This document shows positions 1 through 9,390 of a DNA stretch of 27,912 nucleotides, in pieces; the stretch's first letter is position 1, and each line of letters starts with the position of its first letter. The notes beneath the pieces were generated by a model. It made no database searches, was not told where the DNA came from, and saw nothing but the letters and a program-made list of their open reading frames with translations. The position numbers were made by a program, and so were the translations under genes. The stretch covers positions 1 through 27,912 of the forward strand of contig SLLJ01000371.1 in NCBI GenBank assembly GCA_007134165.1, in the 5' to 3' direction. The stretch is from Nitriliruptoraceae bacterium (lineage in GTDB: Bacteria; Actinomycetota; Nitriliruptoria; Nitriliruptorales; Nitriliruptoraceae).

Positions 1-461
1 CGGAACAGCCCCCGCTCGGCGAGGAGCACCGCGAACCACGCGGCTCCACCGGCTGCGGCCGACCACAGCGCGGCTGACGGCCCCTTGTCGAGCAGGAGCA
101 GCAGCACGGTCGCGGCCAGAATCAACACGACCCGACCGATGCGCGCGATCTCGACCGCCCGGATCGCGCAGATCCGTCGTCGGTAGAGGCCGGCAGCAGC
201 CATCAGCAGCATCCCCCCGGTGACCACGACCGTTCCGCGAGCCGTCGCGGTGAGCAATCCCATCGACGGCTCGCCGACCGCGGCCATCACGACCGTGGCG
301 GCGATCCAGCCGACCGACAGCGCGATCAGGTCAGAGAGGACCAGCAGTCGTCGCAGCCACAGAGCCGGTGGCGCAGCCGCATCGGCAGGGTCGATCAGGT
401 CGATCACATCCGCGAGCCTGTCGGACGTCGGGCTCGATCCCCCGTCTACCGCTACGGACAT
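1..461 (-). CDS. Polyprenyl glycosylphosphotransferase-like membrane protein, N-terminal part (runs off left edge)
   Basis: An open frame starts at ATG 461 on the minus strand and stays open to the window edge, giving 153 residues without a stop. A GAGG ribosome binding site lies 8 nt before the ATG. The protein has an acidic soluble start (about residues 1-33) and then hydrophobic segments near 36-62, 74-92, 106-124 and 127-147. A GLYRRR motif follows the second segment, and a charged stretch (RAVEIARIGRV) precedes the third. This layout matches the N-terminal membrane region of exopolysaccharide sugar transferases of the WcaJ/CpsE type, which move a sugar phosphate onto undecaprenyl phosphate at the inner membrane. 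The catalytic C-terminal domain would lie outside the window, so the assignment rests on topology and the LYRRR-type motif only. Another multi-pass membrane protein is possible. Confidence 0.55.
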   Translation of the reverse strand, partial: MSVAVDGGSSPTSDRLADVIDLIDPADAAAPPALWLRRLLVLSDLIALSVGWIAATVVMAAVGEPSMGLLTATARGTVVVTGGMLLMAAAGLYRRRICAIRAVEIARIGRVVLILAATVLLLLLDKGPSAALWSAAAGGAAWFAVLLAERGLF

Positions 462-505
462 GTTGGACCTCTTCGGCGAACGACACTTCGCTGTCTCCCG
501 GCGCC

Positions 506-511
506 AGACTA
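506..511 (-). promoter_or_regulatory. Candidate -10 element for the sugar transferase gene
   Basis: The minus strand reads TAGTCT here, fitting the actinobacterial TAnnnT -10 pattern about 45 nt upstream of the ATG at 461. No convincing -35 hexamer is seen at 17-18 nt, so this is weak. The rest of 462-724 shows no other feature. Confidence 0.2.
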
Positions 512-724
512 TCGGCCCCGCACAACCCCCTCCGTCCAATCATCGATCGCACCGCCGCCGGAGGCGGGTCTGAATCTGCGGTTGGATCTCTTCCGGACAG
601 CCTAGCCCACGACCGCTGAGCCTACCAACGATACTCCGAGATCCGGGACCAGGGCTCATCCCGCTAGGGCGGCTTCACTACTCGGTGGGTTCTCGGCCAC
701 CCATCTAGGCGGAAGTGGGCTGGG

Positions 725-1069
725 TCAGGTTGCGATGTAGAGGCTGGTGGGGAGGTCGAGCAGGTCGAGGATCTGATGTTGGAGGTCGGTGAGTTCGGGT
801 GCGAAGGTGCGGCGCACGGTGCCGTCGGGGGCGGTGAGGTGGTGGCGTGAGACGTAATCGAAGATGTCGATGATGCGGGCGGTGGTGGGGGCGGTGCAGG
901 TGCGGTCCTCGGGGTAGACCGCGAGGTTGGCGACGTCGTGCTGTTTCCTGGCGTTGCGCAGTTGACGTTCGATCTGGGCTTCAGATGAGCAGTGCGATAA
1001 CTCGCACGCGAGCCGTACTTTGGGTTTACCTCTCCTGGGGGTGCAGGTGCAGCCGGAGAGAGGTGTCAC
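725..1069 (-). pseudogene. Transposase C-terminal remnant (IS1634-like)
   Basis: This 114-codon minus-strand frame ends with a segment resembling the extreme C-terminus of actinobacterial transposases of the IS1634 type. It has a VYPEDR-like stretch, then TAPTTARIIDIF, then a closing block with LTDLQHQILDLLDLPTSLY. The first 35 or so residues (Cys/Arg/Lys-rich) look like junk sequence read through to a chance start. The catalytic DDE core is absent, so this can only be a remnant. No inverted terminal repeats or target duplication could be identified around it. It lies tail to tail with another broken mobile-element-type gene at 1111-1473. The family assignment is from recall of the C-terminal pattern and is tentative. 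Confidence 0.4.
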
Positions 1070-1110
1070 GGGTCCGGATGACGGGTGCCGGCGTCGCCTG
1101 ACCGGAGCAG

Positions 1111-1473
1111 GTGAGCCGCCGACATCAGGTGCTTGGTTGTGGCGCTCGCACCCGGCGTCCTGCCCGTGGACGGCTGGCAGACCGGGAGGATGATGCCGAC
1201 CACCAACCCATCCAGGCCCCGGTGAACGACCCCGAACTCGTCCGTGCCTCGCCCATCACCTTGCGACGCGGGTGCGGCAAGGCCACCTGCCGCGGCGCGA
1301 CCTGACAGCCGCACGGCTCGCCCGCGCTGTCGTTCTGGGTCGAGGGACAAGGCCGCATCGTCACCCTGCGCCAAGGCGAGGTCAAACTGCTCAAGGACGC
1401 GGTCGAGGCCTACCAGACCCACCGTTCCAAACTCGAGACCAGCGCCTGGGACCACGACACGACCCGGGCATGA
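1111..1473 (+). pseudogene. DUF6788-like small protein gene interrupted by an in-frame TGA
   Basis: One reading frame from about 1111 to the TGA at 1471-1473 carries the hallmarks of DUF6788 proteins, small proteins common beside transposases in actinobacteria. It has an ITLRRGCGKATCR block (the CGKPxCxC-type motif), then HGSPALSFWVEGQGRIVTL, then a basic helical tail (VEAYQTHRSKLE). A TGA at 1303-1305 lies between the CGKATCRGAT block and the QPHGSP block, and the frame is the same on both sides. The gene is therefore split by a nonsense codon rather than a frameshift. The region before about residue 36 does not look conserved, so the original start is uncertain. Next to a transposase remnant, this is best read as decaying mobile-element cargo. 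Confidence 0.5.
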
Positions 1474-1616
1474 CTCGAGCGTCGCCGGTCCGGCCAACCG
1501 GGCACAGGGGAGGAGTTTCGGAAAGCGCAGGCAACCAGCACCCCCAACCGTGAGCCGTTCGCACTGCTCGGCACGTACGCGGCACCACTACGACGGGCGC
1601 GTGGCGCCGAGCAGGC

Positions 1617-2462
1617 TCAGGTCTGGTCGCGCGCAACCTCGGCCGTACTGGACTTGTGCGCGGCGTCACCGTTGCTCAACAGCGCGGTGTCCGGCCGCAG
1701 CTCGAGCGGATCGCGGTCAGCCGCCAGGGTGCGGATCGGCCACGGGATGGTCATCCCAGCGTCGTCGAGCGCGTGCTTGCAGGCTGAGATCACCCGGTGA
1801 CGAGTCTGGCGCACCGTCTTGTTGTCCGCATCGGTCCAGAACCGTACCTCGAAGTCGATGGACGAGTCCCCGAAGCCGACGAGCAGCACCTCGTGAGCCG
1901 GATCACCGAGCACCCCCTCGACACCGATCAACGCCGCATGCAGGACCCGGGTCGCATGGTCGTGATCATCGCGGTAGTCGACGCCGAGGGTCACGGTCGT
2001 GCGCCGTGTGCCCCGCCGGGTGAAGTTGGTCAGCGAGTTGGTGAGCACATGAGCGTTGGGTACCAGGGTGGTCTTGCCGTCGTGCTCGCGCAGGGTGGTG
2101 ACCCGCAGGTCGATGTCCTCGACGTAGCCTTCGTAGTCGTTGGTGACGATCAGATCGCCGCGGACGAAGGGCTTGCGGGTCAGGATCAGGACCCCCGAGA
2201 TCTGGTTCTCCAGGATGTTCTGCAGCGCGAACGCCAGCGCGAGCCCGACCAGCCCGATCGCGGCCAGCCCCACCAGCAGCCACGGCAGCCGGGCGAGCAG
2301 GTCGCCGGCGACGTCGCGGAAGGCGTCACCGAGCAGGTCCAGGAAGGTGGAGGGGTTGACCAGCTCACCGAGCTCGAGTGGTTCGACCTCGCGCAGCAGC
2401 GGGTCGCCGTCGGCCGGCCCGACCTCGTCGTCGGACGGCTCGTTGTGCGGGGTATCGGCCAC
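1617..2462 (-). CDS. MscS-type mechanosensitive ion channel, shortened membrane region
   Basis: The product (281 aa from GTG 2462, with a GAGGAGG ribosome binding site 4 nt upstream) carries the pore helix and beta domain of MscS small-conductance channels. The signature is the Gly/Ala-rich GLVGLALAFALQNILENQISGVLIL segment (about residues 71-95), then RKPFVRGDLI, the beta-domain EGYVEDIDLRVTTLR and VPNAHVLTNSLTNF, and a C-terminal alpha/beta part ending near IPWPIRTL. Such channels release solutes on hypo-osmotic shock. Oddly, only one short hydrophobic stretch (LARLPWLLVGLAAI) precedes the pore helix and runs straight into it. The separate TM1 and TM2 sensor helices usual for the family are not visible, and a charged, Asp/Glu-rich N-terminus fills that place. 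It may be an internally deleted paralogue, functional or not. Confidence 0.8.
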   Translation of the reverse strand: MADTPHNEPSDDEVGPADGDPLLREVEPLELGELVNPSTFLDLLGDAFRDVAGDLLARLPWLLVGLAAIGLVGLALAFALQNILENQISGVLILTRKPFVRGDLIVTNDYEGYVEDIDLRVTTLREHDGKTTLVPNAHVLTNSLTNFTRRGTRRTTVTLGVDYRDDHDHATRVLHAALIGVEGVLGDPAHEVLLVGFGDSSIDFEVRFWTDADNKTVRQTRHRVISACKHALDDAGMTIPWPIRTLAADRDPLELRPDTALLSNGDAAHKSSTAEVARDQT

Positions 2463-3086
2463 GAGGCCTCCTCGTTCCTGCGGATCCTGGGCTTCGCGAA
2501 CACACGACCTGCGGGTAGCAGCCACTCCCAAGGCTGAACGAAAGGTTACGGGAACCTCTCCGGTGGCGAACGAATCGTTGACCTCGGGGAGTCTGGCTCT
2601 CCGGTGGCTGCGGGTGGAGGTAGGCCGCTGACGGCGGCCGGCTCATCCCCCGGCCAGAGCGTGCTGGCCGGACTGGCCCTTCGAGGGGGTGGCGTACCCG
2701 CACCGACGGTCGTGGGCAGATCGGTGCCCCGCGCCGCGTGCCCGGGCACGGGCACGGGCACGGGCGGAGCCTCGAGGAGCTCATGCCTGGTTGGAGCGTG
2801 CACGGCTTGCGGTGCGCAACCACGTGGGCTGCGCCTGAGGTCCTCCGGGCAACGGGAGGAACGACAGCTACCGAGACATCGGAGGGTTCGACCGTTGGAC
2901 CAGCACGGTGAGAGGCGGAGCGGAGTCGGGGCTCGTCGCGCCCAGGGAGGCACCAACATGCATGAAGCACGGCCGACCGTGCGATGAACGCTCGACCTAC
3001 CCGACCTGGCACGCCTGACGGAGACGTGGCGCACCCGGCCGCACACCACTGGCCGGGCTCGAACGGGACCCGGCGACCCGGATGCT
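2463..3086. other. Gene-free stretch of about 620 bases
   Basis: No frame here has plausible protein character; the open frames are Arg/Pro/Ser-rich low-complexity translations typical of GC-rich non-coding DNA. The stretch holds the upstream region of the MscS gene, a hexamer repeat with an overlapping palindrome around 2737-2765, and a small inverted repeat at 2967-2982 (GCACGG, loop CCGA, CCGTGC). That inverted repeat lies about 105 nt beyond the 3' end of the propeller gene and is too short to call a terminator. No tRNA-like or known RNA element was seen. Confidence 0.5.
2737..2765. repeat. CGGGCA hexamer repeat overlapping a 14-bp palindrome
   Basis: Three perfect tandem copies of CGGGCA (2743-2760) are followed by a partial fourth. 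A perfect palindrome, CGTGCCCGGGCACG (2737-2750), overlaps the first copy. Its role is unknown; a slippage-generated simple repeat is the simplest reading. Confidence 0.7.
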
Positions 3087-4769
3087 TCAGCCGCCGGGCA
3101 GCACCAGTTCAGAGGCCGGCTCGCCCTCGAGCACGACCAGCTCGCCGCTGGCGCTGAGCACGATCCGGTTGCGCACCACCAGCGGGAGGGTCTCGGTCGG
3201 CAGGCGCGCCACCAGGTCCCCCGTGATCAGATCGTGGACCCGGATCGCCTCGCCGCCCTCCCGAGCGACGAACCGGTGTCCGGCCGCGACCGAGTGGGTG
3301 CCGCCGACCCCAGCCGGTAGCCGCACTCCGCGACGGCCCACGACCTGCCCGTCGTCACGTGCCAGCGCAAGAAGCGTGCCGTCCTCGAGCCCGACGAGCA
3401 CCGAGGCCTCGTCCACCTGGGCGCCGAGGCAGCACGGCTCGTCGAGGGTGGTGGTCCACCGCCGGCCCTGCTGGTCGAGGTGGTGCAGCACCTCGCCGGT
3501 GACCAGCAGCACGACGTCACGATTGCCATCGCGCCACACGACCGGCACCCTCGGCCCCACCCAGCGCTCCACGACCGAACCGTCGGCGGCGTTGAGCAGA
3601 GTCAACCCGGCCCGGTCGCCGACCAGCACCCACGGCCCGATGGCCAGAGCCAGCCGCGGCGATCGGTGGTCCCTGGCCTCCCACTGCCATTCTCCGGTCG
3701 AGGGCTCCAACCCCTGCACGCCGCCGGACTGGTCGATCACCGCGGCCACCGAACCACCAACGATCGCCCGCCCGGCGCGCTGCGCCCACCGCTCGCTACC
3801 GTCGGCCGGATCCACGGAGAGCAGCAGCTCGGGAGCGCCGTCGCGGGCGTCGGTGGCCAGCGCGACCAGCAGGATTCGCGACATCGAGGTGGCATCGAGG
3901 ATCCGGGTCACGCCGTCCTGCACCAGCCGCCACCGTTCGCGGCCGTCGTCACGACCGAGCGCGACCAGTTCGCGGTCCGAGGTGAGCATGAGCACGAGCT
4001 CGCCGACCACCACAGGAGCTGCCACCTGTCCGGCGCCCGGGTCAGTGCTGAGCGTCACCCGGGTACGCCAGGCCACCGCGCCCGTGCCGAGGTCGAGGGC
4101 GCTGACCAGATGCAGCCCACCGGTCCGGATCACCTCGTGCTCCCCAGCGGTGTCCCGGTGGTCGGCCAGAGCCGCGAGCTCGACGACCAGCAGCACCGCG
4201 CCACCGTAGGCGGGCTGGGGCGCGCCCGGCCACCACGAAGTCGACGTCCGCCAGGCGAAGCAGTCGCTGCCGTCGTCGCAGGTAGGCTCGGCGACGGCGG
4301 CGAAAGCGTCGCGCACGACCGGAGCCCCGGTGCGATCGACCGTCTGGCCGGGCAGTGACCCGGATCCCGCCCGCACCTCCTCGAGGCTGCCTGCAGCTGC
4401 CGCGCCGACCTGCGCGCCGGGCAGCTCGACCGCCACGTCCTCGGTGCTCACCTCCCCGGTCGCAGCCGAGCCCCGGAGCCCCTGACCAACCTCCTCGACC
4501 GACCCGTGCAGCCTCACGCCGGCCAGCACGAACCCCACAGCCAGGGTGGTCACCAGCCCGTTGCTGAGCACCCGCCGCCACTCGCCCCCCGAACCGGAGG
4601 TCGAAGCCGCGACGTCCAGGGTCGCGCCGCAGCGTCCACACCAGCGGGCGGTCGCGGTCGACCAGGCGGTCCCGCAGGCCGCGCAGCGCCCCGCCGACCT
4701 GCCGATCGCAGCCTCCGATGCTCGACGTCGACGACGGTAGCGGTCCCTGGCCCGGGCCGGCCCCGACAT
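3087..4769 (-). CDS. Membrane-anchored zinc-ribbon protein with extracytoplasmic PQQ-like beta-propeller
   Basis: The protein is 560 aa from ATG 4769. It has a very basic N-terminus and a four-cysteine zinc ribbon (CAAC at 29-32 and CGRC at 44-47). A single membrane helix follows near 68-88 (LSNGLVTTLAVGFVLAGV), then a long region of PQQ/WD-type repeats. Repeat units show the recurring pattern of a hydrophobic strand, a short turn and D.x.GxxxWR or ALDxGTGxVxW, for example SALDLGTGAVAWRTRV, ALGRDDGRERWRL, SVDPADGSERWAQR and GLEPSTGEWQWEA. This is the fold of BamB-like and quinoprotein propellers, but no enzyme motif is seen, so binding or scaffolding is more likely than dehydrogenase activity. 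With the ribbon before the helix, the ribbon should be cytoplasmic and the propeller outside. It is transcribed divergently from the topoisomerase genes. An upstream in-frame ATG at 4838 would add 23 residues of poor quality, so 4769 is preferred. Confidence 0.75.
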   Translation of the reverse strand: MSGPARARDRYRRRRRASEAAIGRSAGRCAACGTAWSTATARWCGRCGATLDVAASTSGSGGEWRRVLSNGLVTTLAVGFVLAGVRLHGSVEEVGQGLRGSAATGEVSTEDVAVELPGAQVGAAAAGSLEEVRAGSGSLPGQTVDRTGAPVVRDAFAAVAEPTCDDGSDCFAWRTSTSWWPGAPQPAYGGAVLLVVELAALADHRDTAGEHEVIRTGGLHLVSALDLGTGAVAWRTRVTLSTDPGAGQVAAPVVVGELVLMLTSDRELVALGRDDGRERWRLVQDGVTRILDATSMSRILLVALATDARDGAPELLLSVDPADGSERWAQRAGRAIVGGSVAAVIDQSGGVQGLEPSTGEWQWEARDHRSPRLALAIGPWVLVGDRAGLTLLNAADGSVVERWVGPRVPVVWRDGNRDVVLLVTGEVLHHLDQQGRRWTTTLDEPCCLGAQVDEASVLVGLEDGTLLALARDDGQVVGRRGVRLPAGVGGTHSVAAGHRFVAREGGEAIRVHDLITGDLVARLPTETLPLVVRNRIVLSASGELVVLEGEPASELVLPGG

Positions 4770-4880
4770 CGAACGCACGTTCCCCACTCTGGGCTCCGCC
4801 CACTCCGCCCGCACCGTCCCATCGCCCGCCCGGTCCACCGCCGCCGACCACAGGTCCTCGTCGCCGGCGCGCCGCTGACC

Positions 4881-4886
4881 TACCGT
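4881..4886 (+). promoter_or_regulatory. Candidate -10 element for the topoisomerase operon
   Basis: TACCGT fits the actinobacterial TAnnnT -10 pattern and lies 41 nt before the GTG start at 4928. A good -35 hexamer is not evident. The 158-nt divergent region would have to hold promoters for both flanking genes. Confidence 0.3.
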
Positions 4887-4927
4887 TGCGCTGCCCCGCC
4901 CCGATCCGACCCGCGAGGATCCCGCCC

Positions 4928-6844
4928 GTGAGCGAGTACCGCGCCAAGCACATCGCCGTCCTCAAGGGGCTCGAAGGCGTGCGTCGGCGGCCCGCGATGT
5001 ACATCGGGTCGACCGACGCCCGTGGCCTGCATCACCTGGTCTGGGAAGTCGTGGACAACGCCGTGGACGAGCACCTCGCCGGGCACGCCGGGGCGATCAC
5101 CGTCCGGCTCCGGGACGACGGCGGGTGCGAGGTCAGCGACGACGGCCGGGGCATCCCGGTCGACGAGCACCCGACCGAGAAGCTGCCCGCGGTCGAGCTC
5201 GCGCTGACCACCCTGCACGCCGGCGGGAAGTTCGACCGGCAGTCCTATGCGGTGTCCGGGGGGCTGCACGGGGTGGGCGTCTCGGTGGTCAACGCCCTGT
5301 CGACCCGAACCGAGGTGGAGGTGGTCCGCGGCGGGCACCGCTACACCATCGCCTTCGAACGCGGTCCGTGCACCGATCCGCTGCGGACGGTCGGCAAGCG
5401 CCGCGGCAGCGGCACCACGGTGCGCTTCTGGCCCGACCCGGAGATCTTCGAGACCACCGACCTCGACCACGACACCGTCGCCCAGCGCCTGCGCGAAACC
5501 GCGCTCCTCAACCCCGGGCTCGAGATCGTGCTGATCGACGAGCGCGACGGCCGTTCGGTCACCTTCCGCTTCAAGCACGGCCTGGCCGACTTCGTTCGTG
5601 ACCTGCTGCACGGTCGCGAACCGCTGGTGCCGACCATCGTGCTGCACGACGAGCGCGACTGGGAGGGCTTCCCGGTCGCGCTGGATGTCGCGTTCACCTG
5701 GTCGGAGGGTTTCCACGACGACCGCCTTCGCAGCTACGTCAACGTGGTGCGCACCAGCGACGGTGGCACCCACGAGGAGGGCTTCCGACGGGCGCTGACC
5801 GGCACGCTGAACCGCTTCGGGCGCGAAACCAACGCGCTGGCCAAGAAGGACCCCAACCTCACCGGCGACGACATCCGCGAGGGGCTGGTCGCGGTGGTGT
5901 CGATCAAGCTGCCCGACCCACAGTTCGAGGGACAGACCAAGGGCCGGCTCGGATCGACCGTGGCCCGCACCTACGTCGAGCAGGTGGTCAGCGAGTCGTT
6001 CGCCGCGTGGCTGGCGGCCAACAAGCCCAAGGGACGCCAGATCATCAAGCGCGCCTCGGTCGCGGCCCACGCCCGTCAGGCCGCCCGAGCCGCACGCGAG
6101 CTCACGCGCCGCAAGGGGCTGCTCGACCAGCAGAGCGCCGGGCTGCCCGGCAAGCTCGCGGACTGCACCTCGCGCGACCCGTCCGAGACCGAGTTGTACG
6201 TGGTGGAGGGCGACTCGGCGGGCGGGTCGTCCAAGGCGGCCCGGGACCGGCACACCCAAGCGATCCTGCCGCTGCGCGGCAAGGTCCTCAACGTCGAGAA
6301 GGCCCAGCTGACCAAGGTCCTCGCCAACGCGGAGATCCAGGCCCTGGTCAAGGCCGTGGGCACCGGGGTCGGCGACGCCTACGACCACGACCGCCTGCGC
6401 TACGACAAGATCATCCTGATGGCCGACGCCGACGTCGATGGCGGGCACATCACCACCCTGCTGCTGACCTTCTTCTACCGGCTCACCCCCGCGCTGATCG
6501 ACAAGGGTCATCTCTACCTCGCCCAGCCTCCCCTGTACCAGTTGCGCAAGGGTTCCAAGGTCGCCTACGCGATGTCCGATGCCGAGCGCGAGACGTTGAT
6601 CAGACGCGACTTCAAGGGCCAGACGAACGTCGAGGTGCAGCGGTTCAAGGGGCTCGGCGAGATGGACGCCGAGCAGCTGTGGACCACCACGATGGACCCC
6701 CAGCGACGCACCCTGCTGCGGGTCAACATCGAAGAGGCGGCCCGCGCCGACGAACTGTTCGTGCTGCTGATGGGCAACCAGACCGACCCGCGCCGCGAGT
6801 GGATCGTGGCCAACGCCCACTTCGCGCAAGACCTCGACGTGTAA
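4928..6844 (+). CDS. gyrB: Type IIA DNA topoisomerase subunit B (GyrB/ParE family)
   Basis: This 638-aa subunit provides the ATPase gate and TOPRIM metal site of a GyrB/ParE-type topoisomerase. In order it shows the GHKL ATPase (VWEVVDNAVDEH, DDGRGIPVD, GGLHGVGVSVVNALS), the transducer lysine loop (QTKGRLGS, usually QTKTKLGN), TOPRIM (EGDSAGG at 427-433, PLRGKVLNVEKA, DADVDGGHI at 500-508) and the C-terminal RFKGLGEMDAEQLW block ending in the common NAHFAQDLDV type of tail. GTG 4928 is chosen because a GAGG sits about 9 nt upstream and the match to the family begins at SEYRAKHI. The length fits an insert-free GyrB or a ParE. It precedes the A subunit by 63 nt and is probably co-transcribed with it. 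No recF, dnaN or dnaA is next to it, so this may be a second, non-canonical topoisomerase rather than the housekeeping gyrase. Confidence 0.93.
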   Translation: MSEYRAKHIAVLKGLEGVRRRPAMYIGSTDARGLHHLVWEVVDNAVDEHLAGHAGAITVRLRDDGGCEVSDDGRGIPVDEHPTEKLPAVELALTTLHAGGKFDRQSYAVSGGLHGVGVSVVNALSTRTEVEVVRGGHRYTIAFERGPCTDPLRTVGKRRGSGTTVRFWPDPEIFETTDLDHDTVAQRLRETALLNPGLEIVLIDERDGRSVTFRFKHGLADFVRDLLHGREPLVPTIVLHDERDWEGFPVALDVAFTWSEGFHDDRLRSYVNVVRTSDGGTHEEGFRRALTGTLNRFGRETNALAKKDPNLTGDDIREGLVAVVSIKLPDPQFEGQTKGRLGSTVARTYVEQVVSESFAAWLAANKPKGRQIIKRASVAAHARQAARAARELTRRKGLLDQQSAGLPGKLADCTSRDPSETELYVVEGDSAGGSSKAARDRHTQAILPLRGKVLNVEKAQLTKVLANAEIQALVKAVGTGVGDAYDHDRLRYDKIILMADADVDGGHITTLLLTFFYRLTPALIDKGHLYLAQPPLYQLRKGSKVAYAMSDAERETLIRRDFKGQTNVEVQRFKGLGEMDAEQLWTTTMDPQRRTLLRVNIEEAARADELFVLLMGNQTDPRREWIVANAHFAQDLDV

Positions 6845-6907
6845 CCCACCGACCACCGTGAAGCCCAAGCCCACCCCTACCCCCACCGCAAACAAGGACC
6901 GAGCACC

Positions 6908-9343
<2,436 letters not shown>

Positions 9344-9390
9344 GTCCCGGGTGACCGGCGGCTCCGGCCCTCGTGCCCGCCGCGGACGGC

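Noticed and set aside
239..246. Plus-strand frame over the left-edge gene (220-573)
   Set aside because: Low-complexity translation; the minus frame has membrane helices and a ribosome binding site.
2967..2982. Inverted repeat GCACGG/CCGTGC as terminator of the propeller gene
   Set aside because: Only 6 bp and more than 100 nt past the stop codon; chance occurrence is likely at this GC content.
2546..3049. Minus- and plus-strand open frames in the gap before MscS
   Set aside because: Arg/Pro/Ser-rich with scattered Cys, no ribosome binding site or motif; typical of non-coding GC-rich DNA.
4770..4781. GAACG-CA-CGTTC palindrome just upstream of the propeller gene start, as a second TetR operator
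   Set aside because: Only 5-bp arms, and the spacing differs from the 19676-19691 site, so no real support for the same regulator.
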